Source: Medakamo hakoo (Eukaryota; Chlorophyta; Trebouxiophyceae; Coccomyxaceae). Taken from it: a stretch of DNA of 64,000 nucleotides. The notes under the pieces are model-generated. The model saw only the letters and a program-made list of their open reading frames with translations, did not search any database and had not been told where the DNA came from. The translations under genes and the position numbers were made by a program. Positions within the stretch are counted from its first letter, which is position 1. Every line of letters begins with the position of its first letter. Shown piece after piece: positions 1 to 11,700 of this stretch. Location: contig CP089462.1 in assembly GCA_026636295.1 (NCBI GenBank), positions 1 to 64,000 on the forward strand, written 5' to 3'.

Positions 1-56
1 ACCCTAAACCTGACCCTAAACCTAAAACTAAAACTAAACCTGACCCAAACCTAAAA
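1..56. repeat. Degenerate telomeric repeat at chromosome end
   Basis: The window opens with irregular copies related to CCCTAAA (complement TTTAGGG), mixed with variant units such as CCTAAAACT and CCTGACC. The run fades into ordinary GC-rich sequence near base 56. The C-rich strand at the left edge is the orientation expected for a left chromosome end. The plant-type heptamer occurs in plants, many green algae and some other algae. The variant units suggest the inner, decayed edge of a telomere rather than its tip. Confidence 0.75.
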
Positions 57-122
57 CGGCCCGCGCTTTGCACACCTCCTGTACACACGCACACAATACA
101 TTCCGCCTCTTCATCCTCCTGT

Positions 123-1047
123 TCACGCGTTTACAAGCACCGCGGTCGCCATCGTCCCCAGCCCCGCCAGCGCACACACCAGGACCGCCGCCGCAAAGAT
201 CGCCTTCCGCTTGGCGCCCGTCTTCAGCTGCACCCGGTTCAACAGCACGTCGAAGAGCGGGGCCAGGGCCAGCGCCAAGCCCGCCCGAACGGCCTTGGTG
301 ACCTGCGACCCGACCCAGACCGCGCCCAAGACGGCCAGGCCTTCCTGCACGCCGCGGCTGACGCCCGCGCCGCGCACCGCTTTGCCGCGGACGCTCCACG
401 CCGCCAGGAAAGCTCCGGCGTACCAAATGGTGTTGAACACGCCGTAGGCTAGGACGCCCGCCAGGCCGTACCGTTTCAGTTTTTCGTACGCCGTCGGCGG
501 CCTGTGTGTTTGGTGACGGCAAAACAGAGGGGAGGGGGTGAGGAGGTGGATGGTCGGCGACCGTGCGCTGGGACCCCTAACGACTCCCCGCCCCGCCGCC
601 GCCAGGCACCCCGCCGCTGCTGCCACACACACCCCACACACACTCACCGGCTCGCAAACAGCACGCTCCCACTGCCGCCCTCGAACGCGGCAACCCCCGG
701 CCGCCCACGCGACGTCCGCTTTGGCGCGGGCGGCGCGGCAGGCGCGCGAAACGTCGCCGTTCCCACGCCGCCATCGAACTCGGCCGAGCCGGATGTCTGG
801 ATGAAGGGGTGGTGTGGGGGGTGTGTCCGCGTCAGAAAGGGGGTGCGACATGGTACGGGCGGAGGGCGCGGCTGGGCGCGGGCGCGACGCAAAACGCCGC
901 GCCGCATTTGCGCTCGCGCGCGCACGCGCGCGCGTGCTTTTGTCTCACCATCTCGGCCCGCACACGCACGACCGCGGCCCGGCGGACGGCCCTCCGGGTG
1001 GCCGGCGCGCGCGCGCCCAGGCACGGGCGGGCGCGCAGGGTCAGCAT
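123..1047 (-). CDS. Plastid-targeted DUF1279/FAM210-like membrane protein
   Basis: Three exons on the minus strand (1047-949, 796-648, 501-123) join in phase to 208 aa; donors are GTGAGA and GTGAGT. Residues 1 to about 35 are Arg/Ala-rich without acidic residues until the end, as in plastid or mitochondrial transit peptides, and exon 1 carries little else. The conserved part starts near residue 83 with YEKLKRYGLAGVLAYGVFNT. It continues through a hydrophobic segment (about 95-117), a central stretch with VGSQVTKAVRAG (about 138-155), and a C-terminal hydrophobic helix (about 183-206). From memory this layout matches a plant and algal organelle protein related to DUF1279/FAM210. Its molecular role is not established to my knowledge. 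It is the gene nearest the telomere. Start chosen as the first ATG of the basic presequence. Confidence 0.75.
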
Positions 1048-1250
1048 GTTGGGGAGCGAACGCGACAGGCGGGAAACAAGGGAAACAAACGTCAAAGTGG
1101 GTCGCACCCCCCACCCACCGCCCATCCGCCCACCCCCTCTCTGTGGATGGATGGAAACACAAAAAGCGACGCCTACTGAAACTAACACACACGCTCCCAC
1201 GCCACGCCACGGGCCCCCCCCCACACACACACACACGCACACGCACGCGC

Positions 1251-2556
1251 TCAGCACAGGTCGGCCGCGCTGCCGTCCACCTTGTACGTGACCATGGTGT
1301 CCACCTGGTGCACCTTGGTGGAGAAGGAGCGCAGCCTGACGTTCTCCGCGTGCTCGATCATGCGCGGGTCCGAGTCCTCCCTGCGTGGGGGTGGGTGGGC
1401 AGGGGGGGAGGCAGGGGAGAGGGGGTGAGGGCGGTGAGAGGGCAGGGGTTCAGACAGGCCCAGGCGTGGGCGGGCCGAGGGGTGTGTGGAGGGGAGCGAA
1501 AAACACTCTCTCTCGCCCCGCGCGCGCCACCACCCACCACCGCCACCCCGCCCGCCCCACTCCGCACATCAACGCACCACTCCAGCGGGATCTCAATCCC
1601 CTTGTCCGTGTACACCAGCAGGTCGAACGAGCCTACGTTTGCGGGTGGGGCGGGAGCGCGCGTGAGTTTTTGTGCGTCTCCCAAAACACCGCACACGCTT
1701 TTTCGTCCACGCGCGCGCGCGCGCGCGCTCCATCCCACCGCCCCCACCACCTCACGCCACGCCGCACGCCTTCCATCCCCAACACCAAACTCACATGGCC
1801 GGTTGATCAGCGGCAAAAACGTCACGCTCGCCGTGATCTGGCGGATGACCGCCGCGATCTCAGCCATGATCTCAGACTCGTCCTTCTCCGGCGGCGGCGC
1901 GTCGCCCGACGCGACCGCCTTGTCCGCGCGCACGTCAAACGTCCACCGCTCCATGACGTCGCCCTCGGGCGTGCCCGCGATGACCAGGACCAGCTTGTGC
2001 AGCTTGCCCGCCTCCAGGAAGCCTTCCAGCGCTTCCAGCACGTTGGCCAGGTACGCCGCCAGGCGGTCGTTGGCCGTGACCATGATGGCCAAGCCGTACT
2101 GGCGGCGCTGCTCGAACGTTTCAGGCGGGTAGACGCCGCGCTGGTACAGGATGCTGGCGTGCGGTGTGGGTGGGGGGGTGGGGGTGGCGCGGTAAGGTTG
2201 ACGGGGGCCGCCGCCGCGTGGAGTGGTCGGCGGACGCCCGACGCCGCCGCTGTGTGCGCAAACCGCCGCGCCGACAGCTCCCCGCCGCGCCCGGCCTGCC
2301 CGTCGTCGGCCGCCCCACCAGCCGCCATTGGCGCCGTCTGCGGGTCACCCACCACGCCACCAGCGCGCAATCACGACCAGCAGCACCCCCCCAAACACCC
2401 ACGCCGCCACGCATTGCACCCCCCAGGCAACGCCGCGCCGCATGTGTGCACGACGCACTTGTTCACCGCGTACGCAAAGTACTCCGTCACCAGCTTGGCC
2501 GACCCTTGCAGCGTGATGGTGTTGCGCTGGGCAACGGACTGCACGGACATGGACAT
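1251..2556 (-). CDS. MAD2: Mitotic spindle checkpoint protein MAD2 (HORMA domain)
   Basis: Four exons (2556-2459, 2153-1795, 1632-1578, 1380-1251) give 213 aa, close to the usual ~205. Recognisable blocks in order: ITLQGSAKLVTEYFAYAVN, ILYQRGVYPPETF, VMERWTFDV, IRQITASVTFLPL, SFDLLVYTDKGIEIP, and the C-terminal safety-belt segment with VRLRSFSTKVHQVDTMVTYKV. Each splice junction falls inside a conserved block and restores it, for example CSFDLL across exons 2 and 3, which strongly supports the model. MAD2 binds MAD1 and CDC20 at unattached kinetochores and delays anaphase; those functions are inferred from the family. Donors are GTGCGT, GTGAGT, GTGCGT. The gene is divergent from the dynein heavy chain, with 214 bp between start codons. 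Confidence 0.95.
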
Positions 2557-2770
2557 GTTTTTGAAAAGGGTTGCGTGGAGCCGTGTGTGAAGGGGCGTTG
2601 AAAAGAAGAGCAAAAAAAAGAAAGAGTGAGCACGCGACGGCCGACCGACCGACCACCCCCGCACCTCTTCCTCTCCCCTCCTTCCACTCCATCCCCCCAC
2701 TCCTCCCTCTCGGCCGCCTCCCACGCGGCCGCCGACGCGACCGCTCCCACAAGCCCCGCACCCTGCACCC
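2557..2770. promoter_or_regulatory. Shared divergent promoter region, MAD2 / dynein heavy chain
   Basis: These 214 bp hold the 5' ends of two head-to-head genes. They contain a purine-rich stretch with several A-runs near 2600-2630 and a C/T-rich stretch from about 2655 to 2720. No TATA box or other named element is evident. Assignment as a promoter rests only on position. Confidence 0.5.
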
Positions 2771-5700
2771 ATGGCCACCTCACCCGCGCTTGCCTCCCCT
2801 CCCCCGGACGCCCGCCACCGGTGGATGGTGGCCCGGGTGCGTTTTGGTGCCTTCAGCACAACAAGTCAACCTGGGGGCCTGGAGAACGCACAACCCCACG
2901 CGCGCGTGTGCCGGCCCGCCGCAGCAGCAGCAGCAGCATCCGCCATCAGGCCCGCACGCCACACGCGCTGGGACCGCGAAGAGCACCGTGTTGGGCGTGT
3001 CCCACGCCCCAACCCCTACACACGCTCGTCTCCTCTTCCATTCTGCCCGACGCTCGCGCCGACATGACCCCCATCCCACCCCCGCCACACCAAACCAGCT
3101 CTCCGACACCTTTGACATCCCGCCCGCCGCCGCCGAACGCGCCCTCACCTCCGCCTGGGAACCCATCTCCTGCCTCCTGTCCGCCTCGCCCACGCGCGAC
3201 GCCGTCGTCTTTTTTCACCAGCCGCGCGAGGACGGGTCGCCGGCCGACGACCCCTTTGCGGCCGACCCCGCCGCCACGCCCGCCACGGCACGCACGCTGA
3301 CGTTTCTGCGTGTCGCGCCCGCGGGCGTGCCTGTGCCGGAAGCCGCGCCGGAGGCCGGGCTGGCGGCGATCGAGCTGCTGCCCGAGGACGCCGCGCCGGC
3401 GGCGTCCCCTGCCGCCGCCGCCGCCACCACACCTGCTGCGTCCGCCTCCCTCCTGCCCGCGGCCAAAGCCCTGGTCATCGACTTGATGGCGGCTGGGAGT
3501 GGGGGGACGGGCGGCGCTGCCGCTGCCGTCGAGCCAGCGGACGCGGCGGCGGGCGCGCTGATCGACGGCGCGCTCAAGGTGAGAGTGCTGCGCCTGGAGC
3601 CACAAGGCAGTCAAAAACCGCGGCCACACACACCCCTCACCCCCCTCACCCCCCTCGCCCCATCCACCACCAGGACGCGACCAACCGCCTGGACGACTCC
3701 CTGAAAGCCGCCGCCCTCCACCCCAACGCCGCGCCCTTGCCCACGGCCACCACGCCATCCTTCCAACTGGCGTCCCCCACCGACCCCGTCCTCTCCACCG
3801 TCGACCTGCACCCGGCCCTGCTGGCCCGCCTCGCCTCGGTCGGCGGGCCCGCCGTCGGCCGCGCGCGCGCCGCGCTCGCCGACTGGAACGACCGCGTCCA
3901 CCACGCCCTGTTTTTCAGTGCGAGTGGCGGCTCACCCGCCCCCCAGGCCAAGCTGCCCACGGGCGCGGCCGCCGCCGCCGCCGCGTCCGCCGCCGCAACG
4001 TCCGCCATGGCCGCCCTGCCACCGACCGCCTGGCCCGCAGCCGAGGCCGCCTGGTGGACGGCCCGGGCCGCGACCCTGGCCGACGCGGACGCGTCCCTGA
4101 ACAACCCGGCACCCGCTGCCAAAGCCGCGCTGGCCATCGGCTCCGCCGCCGGCATCCCCGAACGCGTGCGGGCGGCGGCGTTGGCTGCCGAAGCCGCCGC
4201 CGCCACGACCGACGCGGCCGCGTCGGCGCGCTGCCTGGCCACGCTCGACCGGTCTGTCCGGGCGGCGCTGGGTCCGGGCGCGGCCGCCGACCCAGGGACC
4301 ATCACCCCAGCCCTGGCCGACCTGGCCCGGGACGTCGCCATGGTCGCCGCCCTGTCCCGCCACCATGCCTCGCCCGCCCGCGCGGCCGACGCGGTCGCGC
4401 GCGTCGGCGCGCGCATCGCCGCCGCCCTCACCGCCTGGGCCGGCCGGCCCACGCCGTCCACCCCCAGCTCCTGCATCTGGGATGGCCCGCCCGCCGACCG
4501 GGCGGCCGGCTTGGAAGCCGCCGCCCGGTGCGCGGACGCGTACGTGGACGCGGTGCGCGCCGCGCTGCGTGCCCAGGTCGGCCGCGAACAGCCAGCGGGA
4601 GCGGGGGGTGCGGCGGCGGCCGCCACTCCGGCGGCGCCTGCGACCTCCTCCTCCACGGGCCGGCAAGTCCGCATCGCGCCCGCGCAAACGCGTCCCTCCC
4701 GCATGCCGTCCACGCTCGTCCGCAAGCCCAGCACGCTGGTGCGGGCAGGGTCGACCGCGTCGGGCGCGGCGTCGGCCGCCGCCGCCGCCGCGGCCGCGGC
4801 TGCTGGCGCCCCACCCCCGTCCCCGGCCGCCGCCCTCCTGGCATCCGACGAGGCCGCGCTGGGCCCGGCCCGCCGGTTCAGTGCCCGTTGCCGGGCGCTG
4901 GCCGCGTTGCTGGCCGCGGCCGCGCAGTTTGCCGACCTGGGCAAGGTAAAGCAGCGGTGCAGTTCGCCGCCCACCCCCTTCCACGCCACCCCCTCTCTCA
5001 CCACCACCACCACCACCACCACCACGACCACCACCACCAACCCGACAGCTCTCCCACATCCCGGGCCTGCCCGCCGCCGCCGCCACATTCGCCGACCTGC
5101 TCGCCCAGGTCCAAGCCCGCGCACCCACGACGGACGCGGCGCTGGACGCCTCGCCCGCCTCCACCTTTGACCGCGACTTGCTCGAGGCGGCCGTCGGCGC
5201 GCACGCGCTGGAGGGCCAAGTCCTGGCCGCCGTGGACGCCGCGCTGGACGCGTCGCCCACCGTGGAGCACGGCGTCGCCCGGCTGCGGGCTGTGGAGCAC
5301 GTCGCCCGGTCCGGCAATTTGAAGGTGCGGCTCAGGGTCGGTGGTGGTGGGGTGTCGCGGCGCACTTTTTTTTTTTCTTCGCTCCACCTCCACCCACCCA
5401 CCCACCCACCCCACCCCCACCCCTCAGTCCGCCCTCCGCCTGCGGTGGCCGGCCCTCCTGGCCCGGTACACCTCCGACCTGGAGGCCGTCAAGGCCGAGT
5501 ACGATGCGGGGCGCGCCGACCCAAAGGGCCCCGCCGGCGTGCCCCGCGGCGCGGGCGGCGTGCTGTGGGCGCGCGCGCTGCTGCGCCGCGTCCAGGCGCC
5601 CATGGCGCGCCTGGCTGGGGAGGGCGCTCTGGCCGCGACCGCGCCCCAACCGTCCGGCTCCACCGGGCCGGCCGCCCCACACCCTGAAGTCAAGCGCGCC

Positions 5701-8700
5701 GTGGCCGCCCACAACGCGCTCGCCACCGTCCTCGCCCAGCACGAAGCCCTGTGGGCGAGCGCGTGGGCCGGCTCGGCCGACACCGCGCTCGCGGGCCTGG
5801 CCGTCCCGCTCGTCGTCCTGAGCGGCGGGTGCGCCGCCCCCACCCCCGGCCTGGCCGAACGCACCCTGACCGCCGCCGCGGACGCGAGGTGGATGGCCCG
5901 CCTGGGCTGCCCCGTCCCGCCCGCCGCCGCGGCGGCCGCCCTGCAGGAAGCCCGCCTGCGCGCGCTGCACGCCGCGCTCGCGCGCACGCTCTGCGACGAA
6001 CGCCCCGCCGCCCTGGCGCGCGCCCCGCCCGCTGTCATCGCTTTGTTGGCGCCGCGCGCTGCCGCCCTGGACGCCGAACTCGCTCGCCGGGGCGGCGCCC
6101 TCACCTGGACGTCCGCCGGCGCGTCTGCGTTCGCGACGGCCGCGGCCGCGGCCGTCGCGGAACTGGCCGCGCTGGCCGACGCCGCCACCACGGCGCTGGC
6201 CCGTGGCGTGGAGGGCGCCACCGCCAAAGTCGGGTCCGTGACTCTGCTGCCCCTGCCCGAGGCCGCGACCGACCCTGCGGCTTTCGTGGACGCCGCGCGC
6301 GCCGCCGCCGCGGCCGCCACCTCGGACCTGGCCGCCGCCGCCGCCGCCGCCGAACAGGGCGTGTCCGACCTGTGCGACTTGGCGTCGTCGCCGCCCGTGT
6401 CGCCCCTGTTCGGCACGACGTCGGCCTGGCACCCGGACCCGGCGGTCGTGACCGCCCTGCGCGAGCACTGCGAAGCAGCCTTCACCCGCGCCGCCACGCA
6501 CGCGCTCATCGCCTCCCTGCGCGCTGCCTGGGCCCGCCTCAGTCCGGGCGCGGCGCCGCTGTTCGCCGTGTCTCTGGAGCTGGGCCCGACCGGCCCGGCC
6601 CTGTCCCCTTCGCCGGCCGACCTCCAAGCCGCGCTAGACGTTGCCATTGCAGGAGTGCGTGTGTGGAGGGGATGGGTGGGTGGGCACGCGGCCAAAACAC
6701 AGACGCACACCCACCACTGCTCCCCCCTCCCAACCCCAACCCTGTGTGCAGGCCGTCGGCGCGGCGACCTCGGCCGCCCGGCCCTGGGCCGGCTCGACCC
6801 TCGCCCGCTCCACCCTGCCGTCCCCCAACGCCGACGCCCGCGTCGTCACGGTGGCCCTGGCCCTGACAAACGCGGTCGTGGCGGCGGTCTCGGCCGGCCC
6901 GGGCGCGGCAGCGACGGGCGCCTTTGCGCCGTTTGCCGAGCTGTGGACGGCCGACGCTGCGACTGCTGCAGTCGCGTGCGCGGCGCGGGCTGGTGGAGAC
7001 ATCCAGGTGAGTCGTCGGGGGGCGGCCGGGGTGGGGGACGGACGCGCGACCGCCTCTCAAGCCCCCACGCCTCACCCGTCCCCCTCAAACATGCCAGCCC
7101 TTTGCGGACGAACTGGCCCGCCTGGCCGACATGGCCGGCCGCGCGACCGCCGCCGCGGCGACGCCCCTCCCGTCCGGCCCGCTCCTCGTCGCCGCGGCCC
7201 CGCTCGCGTCCGCCCTGCGCCGGGAAGCGGCCGCCTGGCGGGCGGCGCTGGCCGCCGAGCTGCGCCGGTCCGCGGCGGGCGAGGTGGAAGACCTGGCCGC
7301 GTACGCCCGGGCGGCGGGCGGGCGGCTGGGGCGCAAGGTGGACGACCTCGCAGACGCGCGCACCGTCGCGGCCGCGCTGGCCGAGGTGAGGGGCGCGGGG
7401 GGGCCGGCCAGCACCGCTGCCCGCCCCTCTCACCCTCTCTCTCTCGCTCTCCTCTCACACCCTCACGCCCACCCGCCACACACCCCCACCACAGCTGCGC
7501 GACCGGGAAGACGACGCCCTGGCCCGGGCGTCCCGCGCCGAAGCCGCGTTTGCTCTGCTGGACAAGCACGCGGCCGCCGGGCCGGGCGGGGACGGCGCCC
7601 GCGCGGATTTGGACGCGGCGGCGGACGCGGTCGCGACGCTGCACAAGCTGCGGCGCACGGCGGCGGACGCGCGGGACGCCCTGGCTGGACGGCGGGTGAG
7701 TTGTTGGAGGAGGGGTGGTGGTGGTGGTGGTGGTGGCCCAGCGCGCACAGCGGTTTGCACTTCCATCCACACCTTGTCACCCCCCCCCCCTCTCTCTCTC
7801 TCTCACACACACCAGTCCGACCTGGAAGCCGCCGTCGCCCGCGACGCGGCCGCCCTCCGCGCCGACGCCGACGCCCTGCTCGCCGACTGGGGCGCGCACG
7901 GCCCGTCCCCGTCCGCCACGCACGTCGACCCGCGCGACGGCCTGGCAAAGGTCGCGCGCTTTGCCGCCGTGGGCGACGCGGCCGCGGCGCGGTGGGCCGA
8001 CCTCGGGTCGGCGGAAGCCCTGTTCGGGCTGCCGCCCTCGTCCCACGCGGGCCTGGCCCAGCTCCGAGCGGAGACGGCCGCCCTGACCCGCCTGTACGAA
8101 ACGTACGCCGGCCTCCTGGACGCCGTCCGCGCCTGCGCGCCCGTCCCCCTCCCCGACGGTGCCGCGCCGCTGGCCACGCTGTCCGACGCGCTGGCCGGCT
8201 TCGCGGCCGACGTGCGCGCCCTGCCCAAATTCTTGCGCGAGCAGTGGGCGGTGTACGCCGAAGTCCGGGGCGCGGTGGATGAGGTGGGGCAGGTCGTCCC
8301 CCTGGCCCAAGCCCTGGCCCACCCCGCCCTGCGGCCGCGCCACTGGGCCGAGCTGGCGGCCGCGCTGGGGCCGGCCGCCGCCGGTCCCCCGCCCACCACC
8401 ACCTTGACGCCGCTGGCGGCCACCATCTCGGCGGCCTTGGCCGCGGCGGCCGCGGCCGCCGCGGCCGCCGCGGCGTCGGCGACCGACCCGCCCGCCGCCG
8501 CCGCCGCCGCCGCCCCGCCGGCCGACGCGGCGTCGACGACGCAGCCCCCCCTCCTCGGCGCGCTCTTCGCCTCTGGCCTCGCATCCGCCCGCGACATCGT
8601 CGACGACCTGGCGTCCCGCGCCGCCAAGGAAGCGGCGGTCGAAGCCAAGATCGCGTCCCTGACGTCCGAGTGGGCGGCCGCGGCCCTGACCTTCACCGAC

Positions 8701-11700
8701 CACAAGGCCCGCGGGCCCGTCGTCCTGAAGCCCGCCGACACGGCCGACCTGGTCGAACGCCTGGAAGACGCGCAAGTCACGCTCGGCGCCATGGCGTCCA
8801 ACCGGTACGCGGCCCCCTTTGCGGGCGCCGCCTCGTCCCTCCTGGGCCGCCTGTCCGCCGTGGGCGAGGTGCTGGAGCGCTGGCTGGGCGTCCAGGCGGC
8901 GTGGGCGTACATGGAAGCCGTGTTTGCGGGCGGCGACATCGTCGCGGCCCTGCCGGCCGAAGCCAAGCGGTTCGCGGCCATCGACCGCGGCTTCATGAAA
9001 GTCGTCACGCACGCCCGGGACGTCAAGGGCGTCGTGGCCGCGTGCACCGGGTCCGACCTGCTGCGCACGCTCCTGCCCCACCTGGCCGAACAGCTGGAAG
9101 TCTGCCAGAAAGCGCTCGCGGCGTACCTGGAGGCCAAGCGCGCGCTGTTCCCCCGGTTCTACTTTGTGTCCGACCCCACGCTGCTCGAGATTCTGTCCCT
9201 GGGGTCCGACCCGGCGGCCGTCGCCCAGCACTTCACGTCCGGCATGTTTGACTCCCTGGCCGCCGTCACGTTTGAGGATGGCGGCGCGGGCGGTGGTGGG
9301 GGCAAGGCCGGCGGTCCGCCGGCGTCGTCGACCACCACCACCAAAACCCGCATGGTCGAGATGGTGTCCGTCCAGGGCGAGCGCGTCCGCCTGGAACCCA
9401 AGGCCATTGTCGACGCGGCGGGCTTGCCCGTCGAAGCCTGGCTGGGGCGGCTGGTGGCGGGCATGCAGTCGACCGTCAAGGCGTGCCTGCGCCGGGCGGT
9501 GCGCGCGGCCGCGGGCGGCTGCCCGCCCGCCGACCTCGTCCTCCAACACCCGGCCCAGGCCGCGCTGCTGGCACTGCAGTGGCTGTGGACGGCGGAAACG
9601 CAGGCACGGGGTGGGCGGGGGTTGGGGGTGGGGTGGGGTGGACGGGATGAGAAGAGAGGGGTCGGTGGCGACGCACCCACGCTTTGCCTCTCACGCCCCA
9701 CACCCCCTCCACATATAAAATGCAGACCGCCCTGGTCGCCGCCTCCCAGGGCGACAAGGCCGCACCCGCCCGCGCCTTGGAACGCGCCGACGCCGTCCTG
9801 CGCGCCCTGGTCGACGCCACGCTCCGCCCCGACCTGACCCGCAACCAGCGCACGTCCCTGGAGACTTGCATCACCGTCCACATGCACCAGAAGGAAGCGC
9901 TAGGTGCGAGGGTTGGTGGGGAGGGTGGGCGGAGGGAGCCCCGTGCCCCGTGTGTGCGCGCGCACACACGGGGCGTAGGCGGGCTGGAGGCGGGAGAGAG
10001 CGCGCAGCTTTCCACCCCAACCCCTCACTCCCCCCACCCCCACCCCCACCCTACCCCCCAAAAAACAACATCCTCAGAGGACCTCGTCCGCCGCCGCGTG
10101 CGCGACCCCACCGACTTTGAGTGGCTCAAGCAAACCCGGGTCTACTGGCGGGGCGACGGCGTCATCGCCTCCATCGCCGACGCCGACTTTGAGTACTCGT
10201 ACGAGTACCTGGGCGTCAAGGAGCGCCTGGTCATGACGGCCCTCACCGACCGGTGCTACATCACGCTGTCCCAGGCGCTGGCCATGCACCTGGGCGGCGC
10301 GCCCGCCGGGCCGGCCGGCACGGGCAAGACGGAGACGACCAAGGACCTGGGCGCCACGCTGGGCAAGTACGTCGTCGTCTTCAACTGCTCCGACCAGATG
10401 GATTACAAGGCGCTCGGCAAGATTTTCAAGGGCCTGGCCCAGTCCGGCCTGTGGGGCTGCTTCGACGAGTTCAACCGCATCGCCCTGGACGTCCTGTCCG
10501 CGTGCGCCCAGCAGGTGGCCTGCGTCCTGGGCGCCGTCCGCGCCCGCACACCGACCTTCACCTTCACCGACGGGGCGACCGTCCCCCTGGACCCGCGGGT
10601 CGGCCTGTTCATCACCATGAACCCGGGCTACGCGGGCCGGGTGGAGCTGCCCGAAAACTTAAAGGCCCTGTTCCGGGGCGTGGCCATGATGGTCCCCAAC
10701 CGCCAGGCCATCATCAAGGTCAAGCTGGCCGCGTGCGGCTACCAGGAGGCGGCCCCCCTGGCCCGCAAGTTTGCCGCCCTGTACGGCCTGTGCGAGCAGC
10801 AGCTGTCCAAGCAGCCGCACTACGACTTTGGCCTGCGCAACATCCTGGCCGTCCTGCGCACGGCGGGCGCGTCCAAGCGGGCCGCGGCGCCCGGCGCCCA
10901 GGAGGACGAGCTGGTCATGCGCACGCTGCGCGACATGAACACGGCCAAGCTGGCGGCGGAGGACGGCCCCCTGTTCGCGGGACTGCTGGCCGACCTGTTT
11001 CCGGGCGTCGCCGCGCCGCGGGTGGCGGCCGCCGACCTGGCGGCCGCCCTGCGGGCCGTCGTGTCCGACCGCGGCCTCCAACCGCACGGGCCCTGGATGG
11101 ACAAGGTCATGCAACTGGCCGAGACGGCGGCCGTCCGCCACGGCGTCATGCTCGTCGGCCCGTCGGGGGCGGGCAAGACCACGATGGCCGACTGCCTGGC
11201 CGCCGCCCTGACCGCCACGGGGTCGCGCACGGGCGTCGTCCGCATGAACCCCAAAGCCCTGACCGCCCCCCAAATGTTTGGCCGCCTGGACGCCGCGACG
11301 GGCGACTGGACGGACGGCGTTTTCGCGGTGCTGTGGCGGCGGGCCGCGCGGACGCGGTCCCAGGCCACCTGGATCGTGCTGGACGGGCCCGTCGACGCGG
11401 TCTGGATCGAAAACCTGAACACGGTGCTGGACGACAACCGCGTGCTCACGCTCGCCAACGGCGACCGCATCCCCATGACGCCCGCCATGAAGGCCGTGTT
11501 CGAAGCCGAAAACTTGAACAACGCATCGCCGGCGACCGTGTCCCGGGCCGGCATCATCTACGTCGCCGGCACGGAGCTGGGGTGGGAGCCGGTCGTCGAG
11601 TCGTGGCTGGCGTCGCGCCGCCCGCCCGAAGCGGCCGCGCTGCGCCCCCTGTTTGCGGCCGTCATCCCTCGCGTGCTGGCCTGGTTGGCGCGCGGCGGCG

